DNA of 64,000 nucleotides from Pleomorphomonas diazotrophica (GCF_002844595.1 NZ_PJNW01000016.1:94827-158826), one strand, 5' to 3'. Counted from the stretch's first letter, positions 37,329 through 46,337 are shown. Numbers and translations: made by a program. Notes: generated by a model from the sequence alone, not told the origin.

Positions 37329-38729
37329 TTATGCCAGAACCCGTGCCCGCTGACGAACAAAGCCTTCGACGGTGGCAAGATCATTGGCAAGCACCGTCAT
37401 GCGCTCCGGCCGCTGCATCAGGTCGCCAAGGAACACCGGCAACGGCGGCCGCTCGCCGCAGGCCGCTTGCACGGCATCGGGGAACTTCGCCGGATGAGCG
37501 GTGGCGAGCGTCACCATCGGCACGGCGCCGCCGGTGAAGGCCTCGGCCACCACCACGCCGTTGCCGCCATGGGTGTCGATCAGGTAGCCGGCCTCGCTGC
37601 GCAGGCGCCGGATGAGCGCTGCCGTGGCCTCGACCGATGCCCGGCCGGCGCCGAACTCGCCACGGATGCCGGCATAGGCCGCCTCGGGCAGCGTGAAGGC
37701 ACCTGACTGCGACAGGGTCTGCATCAGGCGCGTCACGACGCCCGCGTCGCGGCCGCAAGCCTCGAAGACAAGACGCTCGAAGTTGGAGGACACTTCAATG
37801 TCCATCGACGGAGACGTGGACGGCACCACGCCGGTCACCTCGTAGCGGCCGGTCTCCAGCGTGCGGGCGAGAATGTCGTTGACGTTGGTGGCGATCACCA
37901 GCTTCTCGATGGGCAGCCCCATCTTCTTGGCGACGTAGCCGGCGAAAATGTCGCCGAAGTTGCCGGTCGGAACGGTGAAGGACACCTTGCGGGCCGGCGC
38001 GCCCAGTGCCACGGCGGCGACGAAATAGTAGACCACCTGCGCGGCGATGCGGCCCCAGTTGATGGAGTTGACGCCGGAGAGGCAGAGCTCGTCGCGGAAG
38101 GCGAAGTGGTTGAACATGCCCTTCACGAGGCTCTGGGCATCGTCGAAGGTGCCCTCAAGGGCGATGCAGTGGACGTTGCCATCGGCCACCGTCGTCATCT
38201 GCCGGCGCTGCACGTCCGAGACGCGGTCGTTCGGGAACAGGATGAAGATGTCGGTGTTGTCGCGGCCTCGGAACGCCTCGATCGCCGCCCCGCCGGTGTC
38301 GCCGGAGGTGGCGCCGACGATGGTGGCCCGGACGCCGCGCTGGCCAAGCACATGGTCCATCAGGCGGGCGAGCAACTGCATCGCCACGTCCTTGAAGGCC
38401 AGCGTCGGCCCGTGGAACAGCTCGAGGAGGAAGTGGCCGGGGGCGATCTGGACGAGCGGCGTCACCGCCGGGTGGCGGAAGGTGCCGGTGTAGGCGGCGT
38501 CGATCATCTCGCGCAGGTCGGCGTCCGCGATATCGCCATCGACGAAGCGGGAAATCACCTCGAAGGCGACATCGGCATAGGAGCGGCCGGCGAAGGAGGC
38601 GATGGTCGCCCTGTCGAGCGTCGGCCAGGTTTCCGGCACGTAAAGGCCGCCGTCGCGGGCGAGACCGGCGAGAACGACGTCGGAGAAGCCGAGGACGGGG
38701 GCGTTGCCACGGGTGCTCACATATCTCAC
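37329..38729 (-). CDS. thrC: Threonine synthase
   Basis: A 466-residue PLP enzyme converting O-phosphohomoserine to threonine. RYVSTRGNAPVLGFSDVVLAGLARDGGLYVPE, HGPTLAFKDVAMQLLARL (PLP Lys), GATSGDTGGAAIEAF and VPTGNFGDIFAGYVAKKMGLPI are diagnostic of the long enterobacterial/fungal class. The start is GTG at 38729, preceded by GGAAG; the open frame to 38783 contains an ATG with no conserved residues. The homoserine kinase gene is at 11 kb. Confidence 0.95.
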   Translation of the reverse strand: MRYVSTRGNAPVLGFSDVVLAGLARDGGLYVPETWPTLDRATIASFAGRSYADVAFEVISRFVDGDIADADLREMIDAAYTGTFRHPAVTPLVQIAPGHFLLELFHGPTLAFKDVAMQLLARLMDHVLGQRGVRATIVGATSGDTGGAAIEAFRGRDNTDIFILFPNDRVSDVQRRQMTTVADGNVHCIALEGTFDDAQSLVKGMFNHFAFRDELCLSGVNSINWGRIAAQVVYYFVAAVALGAPARKVSFTVPTGNFGDIFAGYVAKKMGLPIEKLVIATNVNDILARTLETGRYEVTGVVPSTSPSMDIEVSSNFERLVFEACGRDAGVVTRLMQTLSQSGAFTLPEAAYAGIRGEFGAGRASVEATAALIRRLRSEAGYLIDTHGGNGVVVAEAFTGGAVPMVTLATAHPAKFPDAVQAACGERPPLPVFLGDLMQRPERMTVLANDLATVEGFVRQRARVLA

Positions 38730-38905
38730 GGAATTCTTCCCTGTCCTTGCGCGGCGGCTGACCGGCTCGCCTCTCTTCCCCAAGATGCTCTAGCGGCGGC
38801 GCGACAGCGCCGCAAGCGCGGTGAGCCCTGTGAAAGACCGTTTTTTGACTGCCGGTCTCGCCAAAGCGTCGTGAAGACGCCATATCGGTCCGGCATGTCC
38901 ACCCC

Positions 38906-39811
38906 ATGACCGAGATCGCTGCCATGGCCGATGCCGCCCCACCGCAAACCATTCCTCATCTCGGGCTGGCGCTCGGCGGCGGCGGCGCACGGGGCCTTGC
39001 CCATGTCCATGTGCTCGCCGCCCTCGACGACCTCGGCATCCGCCCGTCGGCTATCGTCGGCTGTTCGATCGGCGCCTTGATCGGCGCGGCGGCGGCGGCC
39101 GGCCTGTCGGGCGCCGAGATCGAAGACGAGATTCTCGCCGCCCTGGGGCGGCCGGCCGATGTCTGGGGCAAGATCTGGAAACTCAGGCCCCGTAGCCTCG
39201 CCGACATTGCCGGCGGTCTGCCGCTGTTCGATCCCGAGGCTGTGATCGCCGAGTTTATGCCCGACCGCATTCCCGACGATTTCGCCGATCTCCCCATCCC
39301 CTTTTCGGCCGTCGCCGCCGATTATTACGGCGCGGCCGAAGTCGAGATCGCTGCCGGCTCGCTCAGGCGTGCCGTCGCCGCGTCGATCGCCCTGCCCGCG
39401 CTGTTTCGGCCGGTGGACATCGGCGGCCTGACGTTGATCGACGGCGGCGTGGTCAATCCGCTGCCCTTCGACAAGCTGCCCGAGGACATCGGGCTGATCG
39501 TCGCCGTCGACGTCGTGGGCATGCCGGTGCGAACCCAGAAAGGCCGACCCGGCGTCCGCGAGGCGCTGTTCGGCTCCAGCCAGATCCTGATGCAGTCGCT
39601 GATTTCGGAAAAGCTCAAGTCGCGGCAGCCGGACGTGCTGATCCGTCCTCCGATCCACGGCATCGCCGTGCTCGATTTCACCAAGGCGAGGGATATCCTC
39701 GCCGCGACCACCGGCGTCCGCGAGGAGGTGAAGGCGGCAGTCGGGCGCCGCCTCGACGCCGCCCGCGTTGCTATGCCAACTCGCGAAGATGCTGACGCAT
39801 CCGCTCATTGA
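38906..39811 (+). CDS. Patatin-like phospholipase (RssA/NTE family)
   Basis: A 301-residue serine hydrolase. GLALGGGGARGLAHV is the oxyanion-hole glycine run. GCSIGALIGA holds the nucleophile Ser in GxSxG. DGGVVNPLP gives the catalytic Asp. The expected activity is lipid acyl hydrolysis; the natural substrate is unknown. It is divergent from thrC (176-nt gap) and convergent with tadA across two hairpins. Confidence 0.92.
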   Translation: MTEIAAMADAAPPQTIPHLGLALGGGGARGLAHVHVLAALDDLGIRPSAIVGCSIGALIGAAAAAGLSGAEIEDEILAALGRPADVWGKIWKLRPRSLADIAGGLPLFDPEAVIAEFMPDRIPDDFADLPIPFSAVAADYYGAAEVEIAAGSLRRAVAASIALPALFRPVDIGGLTLIDGGVVNPLPFDKLPEDIGLIVAVDVVGMPVRTQKGRPGVREALFGSSQILMQSLISEKLKSRQPDVLIRPPIHGIAVLDFTKARDILAATTGVREEVKAAVGRRLDAARVAMPTREDADASAH

Positions 39812-39816
39812 TGTCA

Positions 39817-39898
39817 TTGCCGATTTCTCATTCGCGTCAGAGGCATGAGAAATCGGCAAGCGGAATACCAAGCCGCATTTTCAATGCATCTTGGTATT
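39817..39898. repeat. Paired hairpins between convergent patatin and tadA genes
   Basis: First hairpin: a 15-bp perfect stem, TTGCCGATTTCTCAT / ATGAGAAATCGGCAA (39817-39831 and 39845-39859), with a 13-nt loop. Second: AATACCAAG / CTTGGTATT (39864-39872 and 39890-39898), with inner GCATT/AATGC. The second arm includes the tadA stop. The block is much more AT-rich than its surroundings and could be a bidirectional terminator or a mobile palindromic repeat. Confidence 0.7.
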
Positions 39899-40337
39899 AT
39901 CGCCTGCCGGCGAAGAAGTCCCTGAGAAGCGCGCCAGCCTCACTTTCGCCGATGCCGGAATAGACCTCGGGCGCATGATGGCAACCGGGAGACGCGAAGA
40001 AGCGGACGTTGTGCTCCACCGCGCCGCCCTTCTCGTCGGCCGCGCCATAGTAGAGGCGCCGCAGGCGGGCGAAGGATATGGCACCGGCGCACATGGCGCA
40101 GGGTTCAAGACTGACATAGAGGTCGCAGCCGACGAGCCGTTCGGAGCCGAACTCGGCTGCCGCCGCCCGGATCGCCAGCATTTCGGCATGGGCGGTCGGG
40201 TCTCTGAGTTCCAGGGTTCGGTTGCCGGCGGCGGCAAGCACGGCGCCGTCCCGGACGATCACGGCGCCAACCGGCACCTCGCCGCGAGCGGCGGCGGAGC
40301 GTGCTTCCTCGAGAGCGAGATCCATGAAGCCGGACAT
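39897..40337 (-). CDS. tadA: tRNA(adenine34) deaminase / CMP-dCMP deaminase family
   Basis: A 146-residue zinc deaminase that makes inosine at the wobble position of tRNA-Arg(ACG). PTAHAEMLAIRAAA and LEPCAMCAGAI give the HAE and PCxxC zinc sites. EKGGAVEHNVRFF and FFAGRR at the end are typical of TadA. ATG at 40337 has GAGGATCAGC upstream. The frame stays open upstream through the antisense of the next gene, but that extension is a shadow. It is divergent from the pseudouridine synthase gene, a common arrangement. Confidence 0.93.
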   Translation of the reverse strand: MSGFMDLALEEARSAAARGEVPVGAVIVRDGAVLAAAGNRTLELRDPTAHAEMLAIRAAAAEFGSERLVGCDLYVSLEPCAMCAGAISFARLRRLYYGAADEKGGAVEHNVRFFASPGCHHAPEVYSGIGESEAGALLRDFFAGRR

Positions 40338-40466
40338 GCTGATCCTCGGTTTGATGGAAGGGATATAGCCCGACACGCGCCTTGCGAACATAGTTCGAGT
40401 TCGAGCGCTCCCCGAGGCCAACAGACCGGCTGCACGTCGCCTCCATTTCCTGCTAAGAGCGTCGGC

Positions 40467-41837
40467 ATGATCAAGACTCCCTCCCCCGCCGCCAAGGCGA
40501 AGAAATCTCCGGCCAAGGCCCCGGCCAAGACCGACGACGGCGCCGACCGCATCGCCAAGGTGATCGCCCGCGCCGGCCTGTGCTCGCGCCGCGAGGCCGA
40601 AGCCTGGATCGCCGACGGCCGCGTCAAGCTCAACGGCCGCGTGCTCGATACCCCTGCCATCACCGTCAAGGCCGGCGACAAGGTCGAGGTGGACGGCCAG
40701 CCCTTGCCCGAGCGAGACCGCACCCGTCTCTGGCTGTTCCACAAGCCACGCGGCACCGTCACCACCACCTACGACCCCGAAGGGCGGCCGACGGTGTTCT
40801 CGATTCTGCCGGAGGACCTGCCGCGCGTCATGACCATCGGCCGCCTCGACATCAACACCGAGGGGCTGCTGCTGCTCACCAACGACGGCGGCCTCGCCCG
40901 CGTGCTGGAGCTGCCGGCCACCGGCTGGCTGCGCCGTTACCGCGTGCGCGCTCACGGCGACATCGACCAGCCGCGGCTCGACGCGCTGAAGGATGGCATC
41001 GCCATCGACGGCATTCTCTACGGCTCGGTGGAGGCGACGCTCGACCGGCGCCAGGGCGACAACGTCTGGCTGACCATTGGCCTGCGCGAAGGCAAGAACC
41101 GCGAGGTGAAGACCATCCTCGCCCATCTCGGGCTCGACGTGAACCGGCTGATCCGCGTCTCCTTCGGTCCGTTCCAGCTCGGCGAGCTGCCCGACGGCGC
41201 CGTGGAAGAGGTGCCGCGCCGCGTGCTGCGCGCCCAGCTCGGCGACCGGCTGGCCGGCGAAGCGGGAGCCGACTTCGAGCTGCGCGAGGACGACCGTGCG
41301 CCGATCCAGACCGTGATCGCCAAGGGCGGAAAGGGTGCGCCCGGTCCGAAGGAAAAAGTACCGGCACGTCCCAAGGGCGTATCGGCGGCGGCGAGCCGCA
41401 AGCGTCACGAGGCCGATCTCGACGGCCTGCCGCCGCGCCACCCGGGCGCGAAAGGCAGCAAGAGCGGATCGGCAAAGCCGCCGGTCCGCGTGGCCAAGGC
41501 GGAAAAGCCCCAGCGTGCCACGCTGACGCTCAAGACCGGTACCGCCGACGAGCGCCGAGCCGGCCGCCTGAGCCGCCGCGCCGAGACCGAGGACGCACCG
41601 CGCGCCTACAAGTCGGGCAAGAGCTTCGACGTCGACCGCAAGCCGCGCGCCCATGGCGACGAGCCGGCCCGCGTGCGCGGCGATCGGCCGCAGCGGGGCA
41701 TCACGCCGAAGGGCAGCCGCATCCAGGACGGCAGTCCGATGAAGGCTCCTGGCGGTAAGGGCGGTCGATCGAAGGACGGTGGCGGTCGGACCGGCTCCGG
41801 CAAGCCGAGGGGACGCGATGCGGATCGTCGCCGGTAA
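40467..41837 (+). CDS. rluB: 23S rRNA pseudouridine synthase (RluB/RsuA family) with long basic tail
   Basis: A 456-residue protein. A basic Lys/Ala N-terminus is followed by an S4 RNA-binding domain (RIAKVIARAGLCSRREAEAWI, about 28-90). The catalytic domain has TIGRLDINTEGLLLLTNDG with the active Asp, then GKNREVKTILAHLGLDVNRLIR and FGPFQLGELPDG. The last 190 or so residues are Lys/Arg/Gly-rich and low complexity, longer than in E. coli RluB. It is expected to modify 23S rRNA near position 2605; RluE/RluF-like specificity is not excluded. It overlaps rsmD by 20 nt. Confidence 0.9.
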   Translation: MIKTPSPAAKAKKSPAKAPAKTDDGADRIAKVIARAGLCSRREAEAWIADGRVKLNGRVLDTPAITVKAGDKVEVDGQPLPERDRTRLWLFHKPRGTVTTTYDPEGRPTVFSILPEDLPRVMTIGRLDINTEGLLLLTNDGGLARVLELPATGWLRRYRVRAHGDIDQPRLDALKDGIAIDGILYGSVEATLDRRQGDNVWLTIGLREGKNREVKTILAHLGLDVNRLIRVSFGPFQLGELPDGAVEEVPRRVLRAQLGDRLAGEAGADFELREDDRAPIQTVIAKGGKGAPGPKEKVPARPKGVSAAASRKRHEADLDGLPPRHPGAKGSKSGSAKPPVRVAKAEKPQRATLTLKTGTADERRAGRLSRRAETEDAPRAYKSGKSFDVDRKPRAHGDEPARVRGDRPQRGITPKGSRIQDGSPMKAPGGKGGRSKDGGGRTGSGKPRGRDADRRR

Positions 41838-42378
41838 GCATCGCGGCACGGCGCTGGCCACCCCGGCGGCCGGCAGCCTCGCCATTCGCCCCACCTCCGA
41901 CCGGCTGCGCGAGAGCCTGTTCAACATTCTCGAGCACGCCTACGAGGGGGTGTTCGAGGGCGCGCGCGTGATGGACGTCTTTGCCGGTACAGGCGCCCTC
42001 GGCTTCGAGGCGATGAGCCGCGGTGCCAAGACCTGCCTGTTCGTCGAGGAGGCGGCGGAAGCGCGCGGTCTCATCCGCCGCAATCAGGAAGCGCTCGGCC
42101 TGATGGGGACGACGCGCATCTTTCGTCGCGATGCCACCAGCATGGGGTCGATCGGTCCGGCCGAGCCCTACACGCTTGCCTTTCTCGATCCGCCCTACGG
42201 CAAGGGCCTCGCCGAAAAAGCACTCGCCTCGCTGCTGGCGGGCGGATGGCTCGCCAGCGGCGCCCTCGTCGTCATCGAAGAGACGGCCAAGGCCGAGGTG
42301 GCGCTGCCGGACGGCCTCGAACGGCTCGACCAGCGCACCTATGGCGAAACGCAGGTGATCTTCGCCCGTCGTAGCTGA
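41818..42378 (+). CDS. rsmD: 16S rRNA (guanine(966)-N2)-methyltransferase
   Basis: A 186-residue SAM-dependent methyltransferase. MRIVAGKHRGTALATP, RPTSDRLRESLFNIL, VMDVFAGTGALGFEAMSRGA (SAM site) and FLDPPYGKGL (the DPPY catalytic motif) are present. ATG at 41818 with GAGGGGAC upstream lies in the end of rluB, so the two rRNA-modifying genes are coupled. Confidence 0.95.
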   Translation: MRIVAGKHRGTALATPAAGSLAIRPTSDRLRESLFNILEHAYEGVFEGARVMDVFAGTGALGFEAMSRGAKTCLFVEEAAEARGLIRRNQEALGLMGTTRIFRRDATSMGSIGPAEPYTLAFLDPPYGKGLAEKALASLLAGGWLASGALVVIEETAKAEVALPDGLERLDQRTYGETQVIFARRS

Positions 42379-42386
42379 GCAAACGC

Positions 42387-43049
42387 TCAGTCAGGGCCAA
42401 TGAGAAGGTCCCTCATCTCTCCCGGATGCTCGGCGCGGCGCGAAAAGTGTAGCCGTGTCACGCCCCCGTCCAGGAGATCCGCGCCATCGGGATCGACTGC
42501 CACCAACCGAGCTCCCGCACTGCTGAAGTTCTTCAAAAACGCCGCTTCGGCCTTGGCGAAAGCCTCGGCCACAGTCGGCTGCACCAGAAAATCGGTGGCG
42601 TCGAGGCGCGCGATCCGGCCGAAGCCGGCGACAAGATGAATACCCTCCACCATCATGCGATGAATGGAGAAGTCAGCGAAGTCGGCGTAGCCCTCGGCTT
42701 CGGGATGGCGGGCGAGGAAGCGCCAGAAGAGACGATCGTGATCGTCTTCATCGCGGGTGACGCGCCTCAAGCGACCGATGATGGTAGCGCGGGCACCGGT
42801 CAACGGATCCTCGTCGTCATCGGCCGGCGCCTGCATCAGCAACGAAGCCCGCTCGTCGCGTTCGAGGTGGCGCGTATGGGCGGCAAGGCTCGAGAGAAGA
42901 AGAAGCGGCGACCCGTCGAAATCGGTTGCCACCGTCACGAAGGTGACGAACGGTCCGCCATCGGGCGTAAGCGTGCCGAGCGAGGCGGTCGCCGCCGACC
43001 GCACGATCCGGCGTGTCATATCTCGAGCATCGAAGCGGCTGTCGTCCAT
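42387..43049 (-). CDS. HugZ-like / pyridoxamine-phosphate-oxidase-fold protein
   Basis: A 220-residue protein with a split-barrel PPOX N-terminal domain (ATASLGTLTPDGGPFVTFVTVATD, SPLLLLSSLAAHTRHL, ARATIIGRLRRV). A C-terminal extension follows (YADFADFSIHRMMVEGIHLVAGFGRIARLDATDFL) of the kind seen in HugZ heme-degrading proteins. It could bind FMN or heme. No heme-uptake genes are near. It is divergent from chvI, the position where pckA lies in several rhizobia. Confidence 0.8.
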   Translation of the reverse strand: MDDSRFDARDMTRRIVRSAATASLGTLTPDGGPFVTFVTVATDFDGSPLLLLSSLAAHTRHLERDERASLLMQAPADDDEDPLTGARATIIGRLRRVTRDEDDHDRLFWRFLARHPEAEGYADFADFSIHRMMVEGIHLVAGFGRIARLDATDFLVQPTVAEAFAKAEAAFLKNFSSAGARLVAVDPDGADLLDGGVTRLHFSRRAEHPGEMRDLLIGPD

Positions 43050-43313
43050 CCGAGATCTCCCTTCAGCTCCCCGGCAGCCTTTCTGGTTACAATCGAAGCG
43101 GAGCGAACTTTTCGGAAAGATAGCCGGGGCGTCATCGCTTTCGATCGGAAATCACTCCTCTCGCGCCGAAAGAGGGTGAAAAAGCGAGTGAATTCTTGAT
43201 CTTTCTACATTGTCGCCCAGATTCTGCTCAACTCTGCTACAAAGGTCCGGCTGTCGAAACCGACCGAATATGACATGAAGAGCTGAGGCTCGGAACTGAC
43301 GGGGACCTGGGGC

Positions 43314-44018
43314 ATGCCGACCATCGCGCTCGTGGACGATGACAGAAACATCCTGACGTCCGTCTCGATCGCCCTCGAATCGGAGGGCTATCGGGTGGAG
43401 ACCTATACCGACGGCGCCTCCGCCCTCGACGGCCTCAGCAAGGTACAGCCCGACCTTGCCATTCTCGACATCAAGATGCCGCGCATGGACGGAATGGAGC
43501 TGCTCCGCCGCCTGCGGCAGAAGACCGACATGCCCGTCATCTTCCTGACTTCCAAGGATGATGAGATCGACGAGTTGTTCGGCCTCAAGATGGGCGCCGA
43601 CGATTTCATCCACAAGCCGTTCTCGCAGCGCCTCCTGGTCGAGCGCGTCAAGGCGGTGCTGCGCCGCGTCGCCCCGCGCGACACCTCGGCCGCGCCGAAG
43701 CCGTCCGACGCCAACCGTAACATCGAACGCGGCAACCTCGTCATGGACCAGGAGCGGCACACCTGCACCTGGAAGGGCCAGAACGTGGTGCTGACCGTCA
43801 CCGAGTTCCTGATCCTGTTCGCCCTCGCCCAGCGCCCCGGCGTGGTGAAGAGCCGCAACGCGCTGATGGACGCCGCCTATGATGATCAGGTCTATGTCGA
43901 CGACCGCACCATCGACAGCCACATCAAGCGGTTGCGCAAGAAGTTCAAGGCCATCGACGACGATTTCGAGATGATCGAGACTCTCTACGGTGTCGGCTAC
44001 CGCTTCAAGGAGACGTGA
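43314..44018 (+). CDS. chvI: Response regulator ChvI (OmpR family)
   Basis: A 234-residue regulator. The receiver domain (1-120) has the acidic LVDDDR pocket, phospho-accepting Asp52 in [13 protein letters not shown], and FIHKPF. The C-terminal winged helix (about 135-232) ends [16 protein letters not shown]-like [17 protein letters not shown] and YGVGYRFKE. ChvI, with ChvG and the periplasmic inhibitor ExoR, controls envelope, acid and exopolysaccharide responses in Rhizobiales. exoR is not in the window. GGGGACCTGGGGC precedes the ATG. Confidence 0.93.
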   Translation: MPTIALVDDDRNILTSVSIALESEGYRVETYTDGASALDGLSKVQPDLAILDIKMPRMDGMELLRRLRQKTDMPVIFLTSKDDEIDELFGLKMGADDFIHKPFSQRLLVERVKAVLRRVAPRDTSAAPKPSDANRNIERGNLVMDQERHTCTWKGQNVVLTVTEFLILFALAQRPGVVKSRNALMDAAYDDQVYVDDRTIDSHIKRLRKKFKAIDDDFEMIETLYGVGYRFKET

Positions 44019-44028
44019 GGCGGGCGCT

Positions 44029-44102
44029 AGCGGAGCGAGTTTGACATTTGAAGCCAAGGCTAGCATCTGGCGGAGACAAATGTCGGAGTCACTGCACTAG
44101 CA
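44029..44102. repeat. Long imperfect palindrome between chvI and chvG
   Basis: GACATTTG and CAAATGTC (about 44043-44050 and 44076-44083) are perfect 8-nt arms inside a wider imperfect palindrome bounded by GCTAG and CTAGC. The loop contains GCTAGCATCTGG, a 12-mer that recurs at 49800-49811. CTAG is rare in this DNA, so the block stands out. Confidence 0.45.
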
Positions 44103-44106
44103 GGAT

Positions 44107-45888
44107 ATGTGGTCGATGAGGGGAAGCCAGGAAGCCGATCGGGCCGACGGCGGGCGCATCCAGACGATGCGCCGGCTGGTGCCGGTTATCACCCGCCGCA
44201 TCAAGCGCTTCGCGGCGACTTCGATCGGCACCTCGCTCAGCCGTCGCATTCTGGTTCTCAACCTCGCTGCGCTGGTGGCGCTGGTTTCCGGCATTCTCTA
44301 CCTCAACCAGTTCCGCGCCGGTCTGATCGACGCACGCGTCGAAAGCCTGCTGACCCAGGGCGAGATCATGGCCGGCGCCATCGCCGCCTCGGCCTCGGCT
44401 GTGTCGAACACCATCACCATCGATCCAGAGCGTCTGTTGCAGATGCAGGCCGGCGGTGAGGTGACCGCGCCAACCGATACCGAAAGCCTCGACTTTCCCA
44501 TCAATCCCGAACGGGTGGCGCCGCTCCTGCGCCGCCTGATCACGCCGACCAAGACGCGGGCACGCATCTACGACCGTGACGGCATCATGATCCTCGATTC
44601 CCGCTTTCTCTATTCGCGGGGACAGGTGCTGCGCTTCAACCTGCCGCCGGCCAAGCCGGAACCGCCGTCGCTGATCGAGCAGGCGATCAACGCCATCAAC
44701 TTTCGTCTGAGGCGGATCGACCTGCCGGTCTACAGAGAACTCGGCGGCGGCAACGGGCGCGGCTACCCGGAAGTGGAGCGGGCGCTCAACGGCTCGCCCG
44801 GCACGGTGGTCCGCGTCAACGAGGCCGGCGAGATGATCGTTTCGGTCGCCGTGCCGGTGCAGCGCTTCGGCGTGGTGGTCGGCTCGCTGCTGCTATCCAC
44901 CGAAGGCGGCGACATCGACGCGATCGTCGCCGCCGAGCGCTGGGGGATCTTCCGCGTCTTCCTGGTGGCGGCCGCCGTCACCACCACGCTGTCCTTCCTT
45001 TTGGCCGGCACCATCGCCCGGCCGCTCCGGCGCCTTGCCGCCGCCGCCGACCGCATCCGGCGTGGCGTCAAGCAGCGCGAGGAGATCCCCTCCTTCGACC
45101 GCGAAGACGAGATCGGCGATCTTGCCCGCGCCTTCCGCGACATGACCAACGCGCTCTACAGCCGCATGGACGCCACCGAGAGCTTCGCCGCCGACGTCGC
45201 CCATGAGCTGAAGAACCCGCTGACCTCGCTGCGTTCGGCGGTGGAAACGCTGCCGCTCGCCAAGAGCGACGCCAGCCGGGGGCGGCTCCTCGACATCATC
45301 CAGCACGACGTCCGCCGTCTCGACCGGCTGATCACCGACATCTCCGACGCCTCGCGCCTCGATGCGGAACTCGCCCGCGAAGACGCGGCGCCGCTCGACG
45401 TCGGCCGGCTCGTCGAAGGCGTCGTCTCGCTGGCCCGTGAAACCGGACGCCACCAGGAAATCGGCATCGTCCTCAAGATCGATCGTGGCGAAGGCGGCAA
45501 GCCATTGATGGTGCTCGGCCATGACAGCCGGCTCGGTCAGGTGTTCAACAACCTGATCGACAATGCCCGCTCCTTCTCGCCCGAAGGCGGGCAGGTCGAG
45601 GTGACGGTGCGTCGCGAAGACGGCACGATCGAGGTGATCGTCGACGACCACGGCCCCGGCATCCGAGCCGAAAAGCTGGAGCGGGTGTTCGAGCGCTTCT
45701 ACACCGACCGTCCGGAAGGCGAGGGTTTCGGCAACAACTCCGGCCTCGGCCTGTCGATTTCCAAGCAGATCGTCGAGGCCCATCGCGGCACCATCACGGC
45801 GATCAACCGCAAGGACGATCCCGGCGATCCCGATCGCGTCACCGGCGCGCGCTTTGTCGTATGCCTGCCGGCGGATCTCGCAGCATGA
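44107..45888 (+). CDS. chvG: Sensor histidine kinase ChvG
   Basis: A 593-residue membrane kinase. TM1 is near 43-63 (ILVLNLAALVALVSGILYL). The periplasmic sensor covers about 65-275 and TM2 is near 280-305. HAMP follows (LAGTIARPLRRLAAAADRIR), then the H-box VAHELKNPLTSLRSAVE with His366. The ATPase domain has NNLIDNARSFSPEGG, DDHGPGIRAEKLERVFERFYTDRP and NNSGLGLSISKQIVEAH. It phosphorylates ChvI. Its stop overlaps the hprK ATG (ATGA). Confidence 0.94.
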   Translation: MWSMRGSQEADRADGGRIQTMRRLVPVITRRIKRFAATSIGTSLSRRILVLNLAALVALVSGILYLNQFRAGLIDARVESLLTQGEIMAGAIAASASAVSNTITIDPERLLQMQAGGEVTAPTDTESLDFPINPERVAPLLRRLITPTKTRARIYDRDGIMILDSRFLYSRGQVLRFNLPPAKPEPPSLIEQAINAINFRLRRIDLPVYRELGGGNGRGYPEVERALNGSPGTVVRVNEAGEMIVSVAVPVQRFGVVVGSLLLSTEGGDIDAIVAAERWGIFRVFLVAAAVTTTLSFLLAGTIARPLRRLAAAADRIRRGVKQREEIPSFDREDEIGDLARAFRDMTNALYSRMDATESFAADVAHELKNPLTSLRSAVETLPLAKSDASRGRLLDIIQHDVRRLDRLITDISDASRLDAELAREDAAPLDVGRLVEGVVSLARETGRHQEIGIVLKIDRGEGGKPLMVLGHDSRLGQVFNNLIDNARSFSPEGGQVEVTVRREDGTIEVIVDDHGPGIRAEKLERVFERFYTDRPEGEGFGNNSGLGLSISKQIVEAHRGTITAINRKDDPGDPDRVTGARFVVCLPADLAA

Positions 45889-46337
45889 GCCCGCCCACCG
45901 TGCATGCCACCGCCGTGGTCATCGGTGAGATCGGCGTGCTGATCCGTGGCGCGTCGGGCACTGGCAAATCTTCCCTCGCCTTCGCCCTTGTCGAAGCCGC
46001 TCGGCAGAGCGGCCTCCACGCCGCCTTCGTCGCCGACGATAGGGTGGCGCTTTCCCATGTGAACGGCCGGCTGATCGCCCGCTGCCCTGAGACCATTGCC
46101 GGGCTCGCCGAACGGCGCGGCCGTGGCATCGAGGGCGTGGACCACGTGCCGGCGGCGGTGATCCGGCTCATTGCCGACCTTGTCGATGCCGACGCGGTGG
46201 TCCGGCTGCCCGAAATCGGCGAGGAAAAGGCCGAACTCGAGGGAGTGATGGTGCCCCGGCAGGCGATTCCGGCTCGGCAGACAAGTGTTTCATTGCCCCT
46301 GCTTCGCGCCGCGCTCATGGAAATGAACAAGATTTAA
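45885..46337 (+). CDS. hprK: HPr kinase/phosphorylase, short alphaproteobacterial form
   Basis: A 150-residue protein holding only the C-terminal catalytic domain of HprK. The P-loop is RGASGTGKSSLAF; VADDRVALSHVNGRLIARCPE and LAERRGRGIEGVD correspond to the HPr-binding region. The N-terminal domain of Firmicutes HprK is missing, as is normal in Rhizobiales. It would phosphorylate HPr on a serine, here likely Ser54. It is coupled to chvG by an ATGA overlap. Confidence 0.9.
   Translation: MSPPTVHATAVVIGEIGVLIRGASGTGKSSLAFALVEAARQSGLHAAFVADDRVALSHVNGRLIARCPETIAGLAERRGRGIEGVDHVPAAVIRLIADLVDADAVVRLPEIGEEKAELEGVMVPRQAIPARQTSVSLPLLRAALMEMNKI

Noticed and set aside
40338-41927. TadA frame stays open upstream for about 530 more codons, giving a 676-residue reading.
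   Set aside because: The extension is the antisense of the rluB/rsmD genes, is biased to Arg/Ala/Gly, and the TadA family begins at the ATG at 40337 with its own ribosome site.
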